Of a stretch of DNA of 47,327 nucleotides, positions 37,545 through 46,092 are shown one piece after another. Made by a program: the position numbers and the translations under genes. The stretch lies in the NCBI GenBank assembly GCA_022071945.1, contig JAJVIN010000038.1, forward strand, positions 1 to 47,327, written 5' to 3'. This DNA comes from Thermoanaerobaculia bacterium. Its GTDB lineage: Bacteria > Acidobacteriota > Thermoanaerobaculia > UBA5066. The stretch's first letter is position 1; each line of letters begins with the position of its first letter. The notes beneath the pieces are model-generated. The model made no database searches. It was not told the DNA's origin and saw only the letters and a program-made list of their open reading frames with translations.

Positions 37545-37572
37545 ATCATCGCCCCGTCCCTGCTTTTTTCAA
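37545..37572 (-). promoter_or_regulatory. Sigma70-like promoter of the sensor kinase gene
   Basis: TTGAAA (37572-37567), 16-base spacer, GATGAT (37550-37545) on the minus strand resembles a -35/-10 pair (five and four of six matches). It would give a very short leader before the ATG at 37522. A matching promoter for the divergent sigma factor gene was not seen. Confidence 0.5.
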
Positions 37573-37748
37573 GAGGTTTGAACCTGGTCTGGGCAATCCC
37601 TGCCACTCGAGATCGACGACACTCGGACCCGCCCCGCTTCCACCGTGGAGGAGGCTGCTCTTGCGCCTCGATTGAGTTTCCCGGCGCCAACGAGTAAGGT
37701 TCGCCCCTCCCGATCGAATCGAACAGAAGTGACGAGAGAGGCTCTTTC

Positions 37749-38480
37749 ATGCCCCTGTTTCCCTCGACACAGTGGTCCGTCCTCGCCGCCATCCGTGCGG
37801 GAGACGCCTCTGAGAAGGCGCGGGCGCTCGAGACCCTCTCGGCGGTCTACTGGAGGCCGGTGTATCTCTACCTGCGGACGCGCTGGGAGCGCTCGCCCGA
37901 GGAGGCTGCCGACCTGACGCAGGAGTTCTTCGTGGAGCTTCTCGCTCGGGGACTCCTCGAGAAGTACGAGGGGGAGAAGGGGCGTCTGAGGACGTACCTC
38001 AGGGTCTGCATCGACGGGTTCGTCGCCAACGAGATCCGGGCGGCGGAAAGACAGAAGCGGGGCGGAGGATTGACCTTCCTGCCGATCCACCTCGACGCCT
38101 GCCAGGAGGAGATGGAGACGAGCCTTTCCAGCCGGAGGGAGACGCCCGAGGACGCGTTCGAGAAGGAGTGGGCACGGAGCCTCATCGGCGTCGCCCTGAA
38201 GAGGATGAAGTCCGATTTCGAAGAGAAGGGCCGGTCGATCCACCTTTCTCTCTTCGAGATCTGCGACCTCGGAACGGCATCGGGAGAAACGCCTTCCTAC
38301 GCCGAGCTGGCGGAGAGGTTCGGTATCCGGACGAGCGACGTCACCAACTGGCTTGCTCTTGCGCGGCGGGAGTTCCGGAGAAACGTCATCGAGGTTCTGC
38401 GCGAGCTGACCGGCAGCGAGCGAGAGTTTCGTCAGGAGCTTCGCGCCCTCTCGGGCCGCGAGGCCGGCCGGGTCTCGTGA
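37749..38480 (+). CDS. FPxTxW-type RNA polymerase sigma factor
   Basis: This 243-residue sigma-70 family (ECF-like) factor has the start FPSTQWSVLAAIRAGD, the hallmark of a sigma group found mainly in Acidobacteriota, Planctomycetota and Verrucomicrobiota. Region 2 includes YWRPVYLYLRTRWERS and EEAADLTQEFFVELLARGLL; region 4 is near the end (SYAELAERFGIRTSDVTNW, then LALARREFRRNVIEVL). Its stop overlaps the GTG start of the Ser/Thr kinase (GTGA), so the two are made together. That group of sigma factors is thought to be controlled by a Ser/Thr kinase instead of an anti-sigma protein. Target genes are unknown. Confidence 0.92.
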   Translation: MPLFPSTQWSVLAAIRAGDASEKARALETLSAVYWRPVYLYLRTRWERSPEEAADLTQEFFVELLARGLLEKYEGEKGRLRTYLRVCIDGFVANEIRAAERQKRGGGLTFLPIHLDACQEEMETSLSSRRETPEDAFEKEWARSLIGVALKRMKSDFEEKGRSIHLSLFEICDLGTASGETPSYAELAERFGIRTSDVTNWLALARREFRRNVIEVLRELTGSEREFRQELRALSGREAGRVS

Positions 38481-39439
38481 CACCGCTGAACGACGAGAAG
38501 CTGGCCGCGCTTCGGGCGGCTCTTCTCGAACCGGATCTCTCCGGGACGAAGTACCGCCTCGTTTCCCAGATCGGGGCCGGCGGAATGGGCACGGTGTGGG
38601 AGGCCGAGGACGGCGAGCTCGGCCGCACCGTTGCCGTGAAAACCCTCGACGACGGCGACAGGGACTCGCCCCTCGGACAGAGGCTGCTGCAGGAAGCGCG
38701 GGTTCTCGCCCGCCTCGAACACCCGGGACTCGTGCCGGTTCACGATGTCGGGACCCTCCCGGACGGCCGCCCCTACTACGTCATGAAGATCGTCAGGGGA
38801 GCCCGGCTGGACGAGCACGTTTCCGCGGTCTCGTCGCTCTCCGAGCGGTTGCGGCTCTTTCACCGCCTGTGCGAGCCTGTTGCCTTTGCGCACGCCCGGG
38901 GCGTTCTGCACCGGGATCTGAAGCCCCAGAACGTCATGGCCGGCCCTTTCGGAGAGGTCCTGGTGATGGACTGGGGACTCGCGAAGGTTCTGGGAGAAAA
39001 GGAAGTCCGTGCCGCAGGCCAGAATCCCGGCGCGGCCGGACTGACCGGGGCGGGGGTGGTCCTCGGGACTCCAGGTTTCATGGCCCCCGAGCAGTCCGCC
39101 GGGGATCCTGGAGCGATCGACCCCCGGTCGGACGTCTACAGCCTGGGCGCGATCCTGGAATTTCTCCGGAACGAGCCGGGGCTCTCGGACCGTGGCAACC
39201 GGCGGCTTTCCGCGATCGTGGCGAAGGCCATGGCACCTCTCCCCGATGAGAGGTACCCGGATGTGCCGTCCCTCATGGCGGATGTGGCGGCTTACCTTGA
39301 AGGGGCCTCCATCTCGGCCTACCGGGAAAGGCCATGGGAGCGCCTTTTCCGGCTCGCCCGGCGGCATCAGACCGCTCTTGTCTTGCTGCTGGCCTACCTG
39401 GTGGCGCGGGCCTTCGTCTTTTTCGTCTACCGGCGCTAA
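38477..39439 (+). CDS. Membrane-tethered Ser/Thr protein kinase
   Basis: This 320-residue Hanks-type kinase starts at the GTG at 38477, inside the sigma factor stop. Its motifs are a glycine loop IGAGGMGTV (residues 32-40), Lys55 in TVAVKTL, HRDLKPQNVM with Asp147, DWGLAKV with Asp165 (DWG instead of DFG, common in this branch), an activation segment ending GTPGFMAPEQ, and DVYSLG. After the kinase core only one hydrophobic helix remains (ALVLLLAYLVARAFVFFVY), so there is no extracellular sensor and it must be regulated from the cytoplasm or by partners. Coupling suggests that it phosphorylates the sigma factor encoded before it. Confidence 0.94.
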   Translation: MTPLNDEKLAALRAALLEPDLSGTKYRLVSQIGAGGMGTVWEAEDGELGRTVAVKTLDDGDRDSPLGQRLLQEARVLARLEHPGLVPVHDVGTLPDGRPYYVMKIVRGARLDEHVSAVSSLSERLRLFHRLCEPVAFAHARGVLHRDLKPQNVMAGPFGEVLVMDWGLAKVLGEKEVRAAGQNPGAAGLTGAGVVLGTPGFMAPEQSAGDPGAIDPRSDVYSLGAILEFLRNEPGLSDRGNRRLSAIVAKAMAPLPDERYPDVPSLMADVAAYLEGASISAYRERPWERLFRLARRHQTALVLLLAYLVARAFVFFVYRR

Positions 39440-39484
39440 ACGAAACCTTTTCGACGGTGAATCTGTAAGAGAAGGAGGACAAGG

Positions 39485-39838
39485 ATGAATCGGATCGTTC
39501 TCGGATTGCTTGTGGGTGGAGGACTCGGGATCCTCGACGGCCTGACGGCGTGGTTCACGCCGGAGGTGCGTGCGGAGCTCTTGGGCATCGTCCTGGGCTC
39601 GACGTTCAAGGGGCTCGTCGCGGGGCTCCTGATCGGTTTCTTCGCACGAAAGGTGGACAAGCTCACCCCGACCCTGGTCTTCGGCGTTCTCGTCGCGGGC
39701 CTCTTCGCCTTTCTTGTCGCCCACATGCAGGGCAAGTACTACTTCGAGATCATGCTCCCGGGGAGTCTGGTCGGACTCCTGACCGGGTACGCCACCATGC
39801 GCTACGGAAAGAGCCCTCAGCTTCAGCCCGCGGGCTGA
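39485..39838 (+). CDS. Small membrane protein of unknown function
   Basis: This 117-residue protein has three to four hydrophobic segments (IVLGLLVGGGLGILDGLTAW; LVAGLLIGFFARKV; LVFGVLVAGLFAFLVA; PGSLVGLLTGYATM). AGGAGG lies before the ATG. It is unlike any family I can name with confidence. It begins 45 bases after the kinase gene and may be part of the same transcript, so a link with the kinase or sigma factor is possible but not shown. Confidence 0.7.
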   Translation: MNRIVLGLLVGGGLGILDGLTAWFTPEVRAELLGIVLGSTFKGLVAGLLIGFFARKVDKLTPTLVFGVLVAGLFAFLVAHMQGKYYFEIMLPGSLVGLLTGYATMRYGKSPQLQPAG

Positions 39839-39873
39839 GTATCGAGTGACCACTAAAGAAGGAGATTTGGACA

Positions 39874-40359
39874 ATGGCAGACGTCAAGCCCATCCCCGAG
39901 GGATACACCGCCATCACCCCCTACCTCGTCATCGCCAATGCCAGCGAGGCGATCCGCTTTTACGAGAAGGCGTTTGGCGCCAAGGAGCGCTTTCTCATGC
40001 CGGGCCCCGGCGGCAAGGTCATGCACGCCGAGATCGAGATCGACGGCGCGATCGTCATGTTCTCGGACGAGTTCCCCGAGTGGGGGCAGAAGTCCCCGCT
40101 CTCGCTCGGCGGGACCCCGGCCAGCCTGTTTCTGTACGTGACGGACTGCGACGCCCGGTTCAAGCAGGCCGTTGACGCCGGCGCCAAGCCCACCATGCCG
40201 CCTCAGGACATGTTCTGGGGCGACCGGTTCTCCAAGGTCACCGACCCGTTCGGTCACGAGTGGTCGATCGTCACGCACATCGAGGACGTCTCCCCCGAGG
40301 AGATGGCCAAGCGAGGCGCCGAGGCGATGGCGCAGGGCTGCGAGGGAGAGAACAAGTAA
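39874..40359 (+). CDS. VOC-fold PhnB-like protein
   Basis: This 161-residue vicinal-oxygen-chelate (glyoxalase/bleomycin-resistance) fold protein is of the PhnB type: GYTAITPYLVIANASEAIRF, then FYEKAFGAKE, HAEIEIDGAIVMFSDE, and FWGDRFSKVTDPFGHEWSIV near the end. The fold repeats a beta-alpha-beta-beta-beta unit; metal ligands are partly conserved in the first half. Such proteins are often demethylases, epimerases or drug-binding proteins; the substrate is unknown. AAGGAG precedes the ATG. It is followed by a tandem repeat region. Confidence 0.9.
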   Translation: MADVKPIPEGYTAITPYLVIANASEAIRFYEKAFGAKERFLMPGPGGKVMHAEIEIDGAIVMFSDEFPEWGQKSPLSLGGTPASLFLYVTDCDARFKQAVDAGAKPTMPPQDMFWGDRFSKVTDPFGHEWSIVTHIEDVSPEEMAKRGAEAMAQGCEGENK

Positions 40360-40370
40360 GGATCACGAAG

Positions 40371-40432
40371 CGGCCAGGGAGCCTGGACGGCCAGGGAGCC
40401 TGGACGGCCAGGGAGCCTGGGCGCCCTGGCCG
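40371..40432 (+). repeat. Three 17-bp tandem repeats with complementary tail
   Basis: The unit CGGCCAGGGAGCCTGGA occurs three times head to tail (40371-40387, 40388-40404, 40405-40421; the last base of the third copy is G). Just beyond, CCCTGGCCG (40424-40432) is complementary to the CGGCCAGGG start of every copy. Any one copy can pair with it, giving a hairpin with a variable loop. It lies 11 bases after the VOC gene, so it may act as a terminator-like structure. Nothing else was seen in the gap to 40591. Confidence 0.85.
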
Positions 40433-40591
40433 CCTGTCATCGGGTGTACGGCTGAAGAGCGGTGGGGCGTGCCCTCACCCCGCGAGAGCGGAGAGAGGGT
40501 GGCCGCAGCACCGGGTGAGGGGAATCCGCGGAAGCATCTCACGACCGCCTCCCGTGCGATGATGGATCAACCGTCAGGCAGGAGGCAGAAG

Positions 40592-41248
40592 ATGAGGAAA
40601 GCGACCATCGTTTCCGTGGTGCTGGGGCCCCTCCTCCTCGCCAGCACCGCGTCCTCTCAGCCGGCAACGTCGAGCGCCCAGGGTGAGGCTCGCATCATCC
40701 GGGGCACGTATAGCTCACGCGGAGGGACGAGCTTTTTCACCTCTTGCGGGAGCAAGACCCGGCTCCGGGCCTCGGACGAGACCCCCGATGGCTCGGTCAC
40801 GGCCATGTATGCCGACATCTCGCGCGACAACCCCTCGGGCCAGGTCTTCACGGAGGTCTCCGGGATCAAGACGGCCCAGGCGGTCCGCATCCTGAGTGTC
40901 GAGAAGATGTACCGGGACGGACCGGGCTGCAAGGAGGATCTGTCGGGAATCGTCTGGAAGGGCCGGGGCTACGAGCCTGCCTTCTGGCTCGAGGCCGATG
41001 CTCTCTCGGTGAGGTTTCAGCCGATGAGCGAGTCGAGTCCTCTCCAGTTCGAGAGCGGAGGAATCCTGGAGGAGGGGGCCTCGCGGGTGCTGAGCGCCGA
41101 GTCCAGCGCGGGCAAGATCCTCGTTCGCATCCTCCCCCACCGCTGCAAGGACGATCTGACCGGCGGCATCTACTCGTGGCGCATGGAGATCACGTTCGGC
41201 GACCAGAAGTTCACGGGCTGTGCGTATCCGGGGGACGTGAGGCGGTAG
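40592..41248 (+). CDS. Secreted protein with COG3650/HslJ-like C-terminal domain
   Basis: This 218-residue secreted protein has the Sec signal MRKATIVSVVLGPLLLASTA. The start at 40592 is preceded by CAGGAGGC; an upstream extension of the same frame has repeat-derived sequence and is rejected. The C-terminal half has GRGYEPAFWLEADALSVRFQ and HRCKDDLTGGIYSWRMEITF, then FTGCAYPGD. The pattern resembles the RGxEPxWxLEI...C-x-D...GCA layout of the COG3650/HslJ and lysozyme-inhibitor-like lipoproteins of the periplasm. Four Cys in the mature part could form two disulphides. Function is unknown. Confidence 0.65.
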   Translation: MRKATIVSVVLGPLLLASTASSQPATSSAQGEARIIRGTYSSRGGTSFFTSCGSKTRLRASDETPDGSVTAMYADISRDNPSGQVFTEVSGIKTAQAVRILSVEKMYRDGPGCKEDLSGIVWKGRGYEPAFWLEADALSVRFQPMSESSPLQFESGGILEEGASRVLSAESSAGKILVRILPHRCKDDLTGGIYSWRMEITFGDQKFTGCAYPGDVRR

Positions 41249-41293
41249 GGACGAGGGAGCCAGTCGAGCGGGAACTGGAGGCTGGGACGGGGG

Positions 41294-41345
41294 CTACCAA
41301 GGTCTCTGGGGCCTGGTAGTACCGAGCAACCGAAGCCGCTATCAT
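41294..41345 (+). promoter_or_regulatory. Candidate promoter region of CRISPR-Cas operon
   Basis: TATCAT at 41340-41345 (five of six to the -10) lies 30 bases before the cas3 GTG start. No good -35 was found. Just upstream, CTACC (41294-41298) and GGTAG (41315-41319) bracket an imperfect hairpin that could be a stop for the gene before or a regulator site. Evidence is weak. Confidence 0.3.
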
Positions 41346-41374
41346 GACTCCGAGATTGCCGGTTCGGAGGTGGC

Positions 41375-44029
41375 GTGCGCCCGCCGATTCGTGGGGTCTG
41401 GGCGAAGCTGAGTCAGAACGAGGATGGCGAGGTTGTCGGCTGGCACCCGCTTTCCCACCACGCGGCTGATGTCGCTGCGTGTTGTGAGGCGCTCCTCGAG
41501 CGGACTCTCCTCGGTCGTCGCCTTGCGACTCTCGCAAACGTGAGGGTCCTGTCTCGGCGACAAGTCGCCAGGCTGTGCTTCATTGCGGCAATTCACGATT
41601 TGGGCAAGCCGAACCACGGGTTTCAGAACAAGGCCTTTCCCGGCAGGACGCCGCTGGCCGGACACGTCCGGGAAGTCGCCGCGCTCTTCGGAGATCATGT
41701 CGGCCCTCTGCAGGAGAAACTGCTGAGAGCAATTCGCTGGGACACCATCGAGAAGTGGTCCCAGGACGATGGAACCTGCCGGCTTCTGATCGCGGCCATC
41801 TCCCATCACGGCAAGCCCCTTGCGACCCGCGAGCCTGTTCAGGAGGCTCACTGGAAGACTCTGGAGGGTCGTGATCCGTTCGCCGAAATTGGGGCACTGG
41901 TGGGGCTCGCTGCGGACTGGTTCCCCGATGCCTTTTCCGGGGGCACTGATTCCCTACCGGCATCAGCATCTTTCCAGCACGCGTTCAGTGGCCTCGTCAT
42001 GCTGGCGGACTGGCTCGGCTCCGACACCAGGTTCTTCCCGTTTTCCGAGGAAGGCGACTCGAGCCGAATCGAATTCGCTCGGGCACGCGCGCTCGAGGCT
42101 TTGAAATCGATTGGATTGGAGACCACAGCTGCCAGAAACTCGCTTGGAACCGAGCCGATTGCCTTTGGACAGATCAGCCCTCATCCACCGAGGCCTCTCC
42201 AAGAAGCAATCATGCGACTGGAGGTTCCGGGTTCGCCTTCCGTGACGATCCTCGAGGCAGAGACAGGATCAGGAAAGACAGAGGCGGCCCTCGCGTACTT
42301 CCTGCGGCTCTTCAAAGAGAGAGCAGTCGATGGCCTCTACTTCGCGCTTCCCACTCGGACGGCAGCAACCCAGATCCATGGACGCCTCGTGGAATCTTTC
42401 AAACTGGCATTTCCGTTCGCAGAGGATCGACCACTGGTGGTGCTTGCCGTACCGGGCTATCTCGTTGTGGACGAGAGCGAAGGTCATAGACTGCCCCATT
42501 TCGAGGTGCTCTGGAACGACGATCCACTCGCCCGGTACCGTTATCGTGGTTGGGCAGCTGAACACCCCAAGCGATACATGGCTGCGTGCACCAGCACGGG
42601 GACGATCGATCAGGTCCTCCTCGGCGCTTTGACGGTGTCTCACGCGCACATGCGCATGACAGCCCTCTCGCGCCTTCTCCTGATCGTCGACGAGGTACAC
42701 GCCTCCGACGCCTACATGAACAGGCTCCTCGAGGAGGTTCTCCGCCGACATGCGGCAGCTGGCGGCCACGCTTTTCTGATGTCGGCCACGTTGGGTTCGG
42801 CTTCACGGAGTGCGTTTGCCGGGATCCTCGACCGACAGGCTCCCCCGCTCTCGCCAGAGAAGGCCGCAGCAAAACCATATCCGCTGATCACCCGAGCGAC
42901 CAGATCAACCCGTGCAGAAGAGATCGCCGTCGAGGGCGCCGGCCTCGAAAAGAGGGTTCGGATCGAACTCGTTCCACTGGTCGACGACGCGAACAGGGTT
43001 GCCGCCAAGGCGCTGGCAGCTGCGATGCGGGGGGCGAAGCTCGTGGTCCTGCGGAACACGGTTGCTGATTGCCTTCTGGTCCAGCGTGAACTCGAAGGGC
43101 TGCCGCCAGGCAAGGACTCTCTCCTTTTCCGGTGCGGCGGACTGGCCTCCCCGCACCACTCCCGGTTTGCAAAGGAGGACCGGGAGCAACTCGACACTGC
43201 ACTGGAAGACAGTTTCGGCAAGGACAGAACAGCCGGCGGCCTGATTTGCTGCGCGACGCAGACGATTCAGCAGAGCCTGGATATCGACGTCGACTTCATG
43301 ATCACCGATCTCTGCCCGATGGACGTGCTTTTGCAGCGCATTGGCCGCCTGCAGAGGCACCAGCGGAGCCGTCCCGTGGGTTTCGAGAATGCCACCTGTG
43401 TGGTCTTGGTTCCGGCTGTTCGAGACCTGTCAGGCCTCATTCGTCCCAGCGGGGAAGCCCTGGGACGGCACGGGTTCGGCTCGGTCTACGACGACCTTCG
43501 AATCCTCGAGGCGACATGGCGCTCCCTCGAGGAATCACCGGCCCTCCGTATTCCCGGAATGAACCGAACTCTCGTCGAGAAAACGACGCATCCGGAGGTT
43601 CTCAAGTCACTCGCTTCGGAACTCGGCGGTGTCTGGAAGAAGCACGCGGAGTACGTGGTTGGACTCTGGTACGCGCATCGACGGCAGGCCGGCGCCACAT
43701 TGATCGACTGGAGCCAGCCCTTTGGCGACTACCAGTTCCCCTCGGAGGGACTCCAGCGCCGAATAGCGACGCGCCTTGGAGAGTCGGATCGCCTCATCGA
43801 TTTCCCATTCCCTCTCCGCGGAGCGTTCGGCGGCCTGATCTCACGGATCAGCATACCGGCCTGGATGGCACGGGGCATTCCTGATGATCCTCTCGTCGAA
43901 GTCGAGAAGACCGAAGGTGGGAGCTTCCGCTTCAAGGCTGGCCCGTCCGAGTTCGAGTATGGGAGGCTGGGGCTGAACATTGTGAAAAACACGGACATGC
44001 GAGGGGGAGATGAAGAAGCTGATGCCTGA
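41375..44029 (+). CDS. cas3: CRISPR-associated helicase/nuclease Cas3
   Basis: This 884-residue HD nuclease and DExH helicase is recruited by Cascade to shred target DNA. The HD part holds His29 and Asp32 (WHPLSHHAADVA), His75-Asp76 (AAIHDLGKPNHGFQNK) and ISHHGKP at 143-149. The helicase has Walker A EAETGSGKT (294-302), DEVH at 439-442 (LLIVDEVHASDAYM), SATL and the motif VI QRIGRLQRH. The start is GTG at 41375 preceded by GGAGG. The gene overlaps cas8e by 20 bases. The domain order and the genes that follow fix the type as I-E. Confidence 0.96.
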   Translation: MRPPIRGVWAKLSQNEDGEVVGWHPLSHHAADVAACCEALLERTLLGRRLATLANVRVLSRRQVARLCFIAAIHDLGKPNHGFQNKAFPGRTPLAGHVREVAALFGDHVGPLQEKLLRAIRWDTIEKWSQDDGTCRLLIAAISHHGKPLATREPVQEAHWKTLEGRDPFAEIGALVGLAADWFPDAFSGGTDSLPASASFQHAFSGLVMLADWLGSDTRFFPFSEEGDSSRIEFARARALEALKSIGLETTAARNSLGTEPIAFGQISPHPPRPLQEAIMRLEVPGSPSVTILEAETGSGKTEAALAYFLRLFKERAVDGLYFALPTRTAATQIHGRLVESFKLAFPFAEDRPLVVLAVPGYLVVDESEGHRLPHFEVLWNDDPLARYRYRGWAAEHPKRYMAACTSTGTIDQVLLGALTVSHAHMRMTALSRLLLIVDEVHASDAYMNRLLEEVLRRHAAAGGHAFLMSATLGSASRSAFAGILDRQAPPLSPEKAAAKPYPLITRATRSTRAEEIAVEGAGLEKRVRIELVPLVDDANRVAAKALAAAMRGAKLVVLRNTVADCLLVQRELEGLPPGKDSLLFRCGGLASPHHSRFAKEDREQLDTALEDSFGKDRTAGGLICCATQTIQQSLDIDVDFMITDLCPMDVLLQRIGRLQRHQRSRPVGFENATCVVLVPAVRDLSGLIRPSGEALGRHGFGSVYDDLRILEATWRSLEESPALRIPGMNRTLVEKTTHPEVLKSLASELGGVWKKHAEYVVGLWYAHRRQAGATLIDWSQPFGDYQFPSEGLQRRIATRLGESDRLIDFPFPLRGAFGGLISRISIPAWMARGIPDDPLVEVEKTEGGSFRFKAGPSEFEYGRLGLNIVKNTDMRGGDEEADA

Positions 44030-45590
44030 AGGCACGTTCAACCTCCTGAGGGAGCCGCTCATTACCGTGGACGACGAGAACGGAGAGTGGCAGCCACTGA
44101 CGCTTCCCGGGATCCTCGCCCGGCTTTCTCGCCGGGTGCCCAGCGAGTTCCCCCGGTTGCAAGCCCATCAGTTCCAGGCGTGGCACGCGTTCCTCGTGCA
44201 ACTGGGTGCGATCGCGGTGGACGGGCACGGCGAATCAGCCCTCCCTGAGGACGACGACACCTGGCGGGCCTGGCTTCAAGACCTCAGCCTGGGATTGGAG
44301 GAGGCGTGGAGCTTGGTCGTCGATGATCTCTCCCAGCCTGCATTCCTGCAACCTCCTGTCCCGGAAGGAACCCTGGCTGGATGGAACGGGCCCATCACGG
44401 AGCCTGACGACTCGGATCTCGACCTGCTCGTTACGGCGAAGGCGCACGACATCAAGCCGGGGAGAATGCTCAACCCGAGACCCGAGCACTGGGTGTTCAG
44501 TCTGGTGACCCTCCAGACGATGCAGGGATACTCAGGAAAGGCCAACTATGGCATCGCGAGGATGAATGGCGGATATGGCTCTCGCCCCTCCCTCGGCCTC
44601 GCTCGCTCGGATCGGCTCTCGGACCGCTTCGCGCGGGAGGTTGGCGTATGGCTCGGGCAGAAGGAAAACATCCTGCAGAACTACCCTCTCTCCGGGTCCG
44701 GCCTCTCCTTGCTGTGGCTCGAACCCTGGGACGGAAGTGAATCCCTCCCAGTTTCCGACCTGCACCCTTTCTTCATCGAGATCTCCCGGCGGGTCCGATT
44801 AAGGGCCGAGGGCCCCAGGGTCTCGGCATCCAGAAAGACGACAGCGGCCCCCAGGATCGACGCCGAGACTCTCAAGGGCGACACCGGCGACATCTGGACC
44901 CCGGTGCAGCCCACGGACAAGGGAACAAAGGCGTTCAGCTCCTCGCAGGAGGGGTTTTCCTACAGAGTCTTGCAGGCGCTTCTGTTTGGAGGTGACTGGA
45001 GGCAGCCCGCCGCCCTCTCGCTCAGTTCTGGGGAGACCCAAGCTCCGGTTTTCGCTGGGCGGACTCTGTCCCGAGGACAGGGTCAGACCCAGGGCTTTCA
45101 CGAGCGGGTCTTACCGGTCCCGGCGCGCGTGGCCCGGATGCTGGGAGCGCGCGAGTCGCGGGACATCATCGGGACCCTGAGCCGCGAGCGAGTCGCCAAC
45201 GTCGACGAGCTGCGGAAAAGAGTGCTGCGGCCCGCCCTGATTCGGTTGCTACAGGGCGGCCCTGACAAACCCAAGAATGATGATGACCGGATCGACGCAT
45301 GGTCCGCTCTTCTGGACGCCCACGTCGACTCGATCTTCTTCCCTCGGCTCTTCGATGCTGTCGAAGATCCTGCTGGGCGGCGGGTCGCCTGGCAGCAGGA
45401 AACCCTCGATATCGCGTCGGGAATACTTCGGACCGCCATGGCATCCCTCCCCATTCCATCAGCTCGGAGATACCGTGCGATTGCGGCTGCCGAGGCCGCG
45501 TTCTGGAAGGGCGCTCGGAACTGGGCTCCCGATCTTTTCGAGAAAGGAGAAGCGAATGGAACCAGCGACGCCATCCAGGCCGCTTCCTGA
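44010..45590 (+). CDS. cas8e: Cascade large subunit Cas8e (Cse1/CasA)
   Basis: This 526-residue large subunit of type I-E Cascade recognises the PAM and recruits Cas3. Family marks are FNLLREPLITV at the start, LVTLQTMQGYSGKANYGIAR with the nearby NGGYGSRPSLGL, and GSGLSLLWLEPWDG. It starts inside the cas3 end (20-base overlap) after GAGGGGG and overlaps cse2 by 35 bases. It is slightly longer than the E. coli protein (502). The C-terminal four-helix bundle seems complete (HVDSIFFPRLFDAVED to the end). Confidence 0.93.
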   Translation: MKKLMPEGTFNLLREPLITVDDENGEWQPLTLPGILARLSRRVPSEFPRLQAHQFQAWHAFLVQLGAIAVDGHGESALPEDDDTWRAWLQDLSLGLEEAWSLVVDDLSQPAFLQPPVPEGTLAGWNGPITEPDDSDLDLLVTAKAHDIKPGRMLNPRPEHWVFSLVTLQTMQGYSGKANYGIARMNGGYGSRPSLGLARSDRLSDRFAREVGVWLGQKENILQNYPLSGSGLSLLWLEPWDGSESLPVSDLHPFFIEISRRVRLRAEGPRVSASRKTTAAPRIDAETLKGDTGDIWTPVQPTDKGTKAFSSSQEGFSYRVLQALLFGGDWRQPAALSLSSGETQAPVFAGRTLSRGQGQTQGFHERVLPVPARVARMLGARESRDIIGTLSRERVANVDELRKRVLRPALIRLLQGGPDKPKNDDDRIDAWSALLDAHVDSIFFPRLFDAVEDPAGRRVAWQQETLDIASGILRTAMASLPIPSARRYRAIAAAEAAFWKGARNWAPDLFEKGEANGTSDAIQAAS

Positions 45591-46092
45591 AATCATCAGT
45601 TCGCTGGCCCGCGACATCGAGTTCAGGCTGGCCCCTGGCGACGTGGCAGAACTCCGTCGACTCGCGCCCGGTGAAGGGCCGCCGCCGGCCTTCTGGAAGA
45701 TCGTGGTGGCGAACCCCGAGATCGAGGGCGCCCTCGCGCGCGGAGGGGAGGACGCCGAGCGGCGCTGGGCAGTCATCATGAACGGGCTCGCCATTCTCCG
45801 GGGCCTCCACCGTCCTGGACTTCGCGCGGGACGCGCCCTCTTCGACGCCGGCGTCAAGGAACTCCGGTTCGTGAGGCTCGTCCGAGCCCGGGGTCCCATC
45901 CTCGCCTCATCTGTCCGAACCGTCACGAGGGCGCTCGCATCCGCCGGGCAACTCCTGGACTTCACCGGCCTGGCAGCTCTCGTCCTCTCCGACGGCGGGG
46001 AGAACGAAGAGGCAGCCCGCCGCCAGCTTTCCCGCGATTACTACGCGGCTACTTATCGCCAGGAAAAGGAACTCGAGGAGGCTTTCGAATGA
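45556..46092 (+). CDS. cse2: Cascade small subunit Cse2 (CasB/Cas11e)
   Basis: This 178-residue helical protein at the position of the type I-E small subunit contacts the non-target strand and stabilises the R-loop. It is recognised by position, size and sequence: WAVIMNGLAILRGLHRP, then FVRLVRARGPILASSV and FTGLAALVLSDGGENEEAAR. The ATG at 45556 with GAAAGGAGA upstream is chosen; longer reading would lie in another frame of cas8e. Its stop overlaps the cas7e start as ATGA. Confidence 0.88.
   Translation: MEPATPSRPLPEIISSLARDIEFRLAPGDVAELRRLAPGEGPPPAFWKIVVANPEIEGALARGGEDAERRWAVIMNGLAILRGLHRPGLRAGRALFDAGVKELRFVRLVRARGPILASSVRTVTRALASAGQLLDFTGLAALVLSDGGENEEAARRQLSRDYYAATYRQEKELEEAFE

Noticed and set aside
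34298-37675. Open frame of 1125 codons on the plus strand over the sensor kinase gene
   Set aside because: The minus strand encodes a clear signal peptide, propeller repeats, HisKA and HATPase; the plus frame has no recognisable domain.
38969-38977. DWG in place of DFG in the Ser/Thr kinase as a sign of a pseudokinase
   Set aside because: DWGLAK is common in active kinases of this branch, and Lys, HRD and APE motifs are all present.
41249-41374. Search for a CRISPR leader or array upstream of cas3
   Set aside because: No repeated 28-29-bp unit is present; only an imperfect hairpin and a -10-like hexamer were found.
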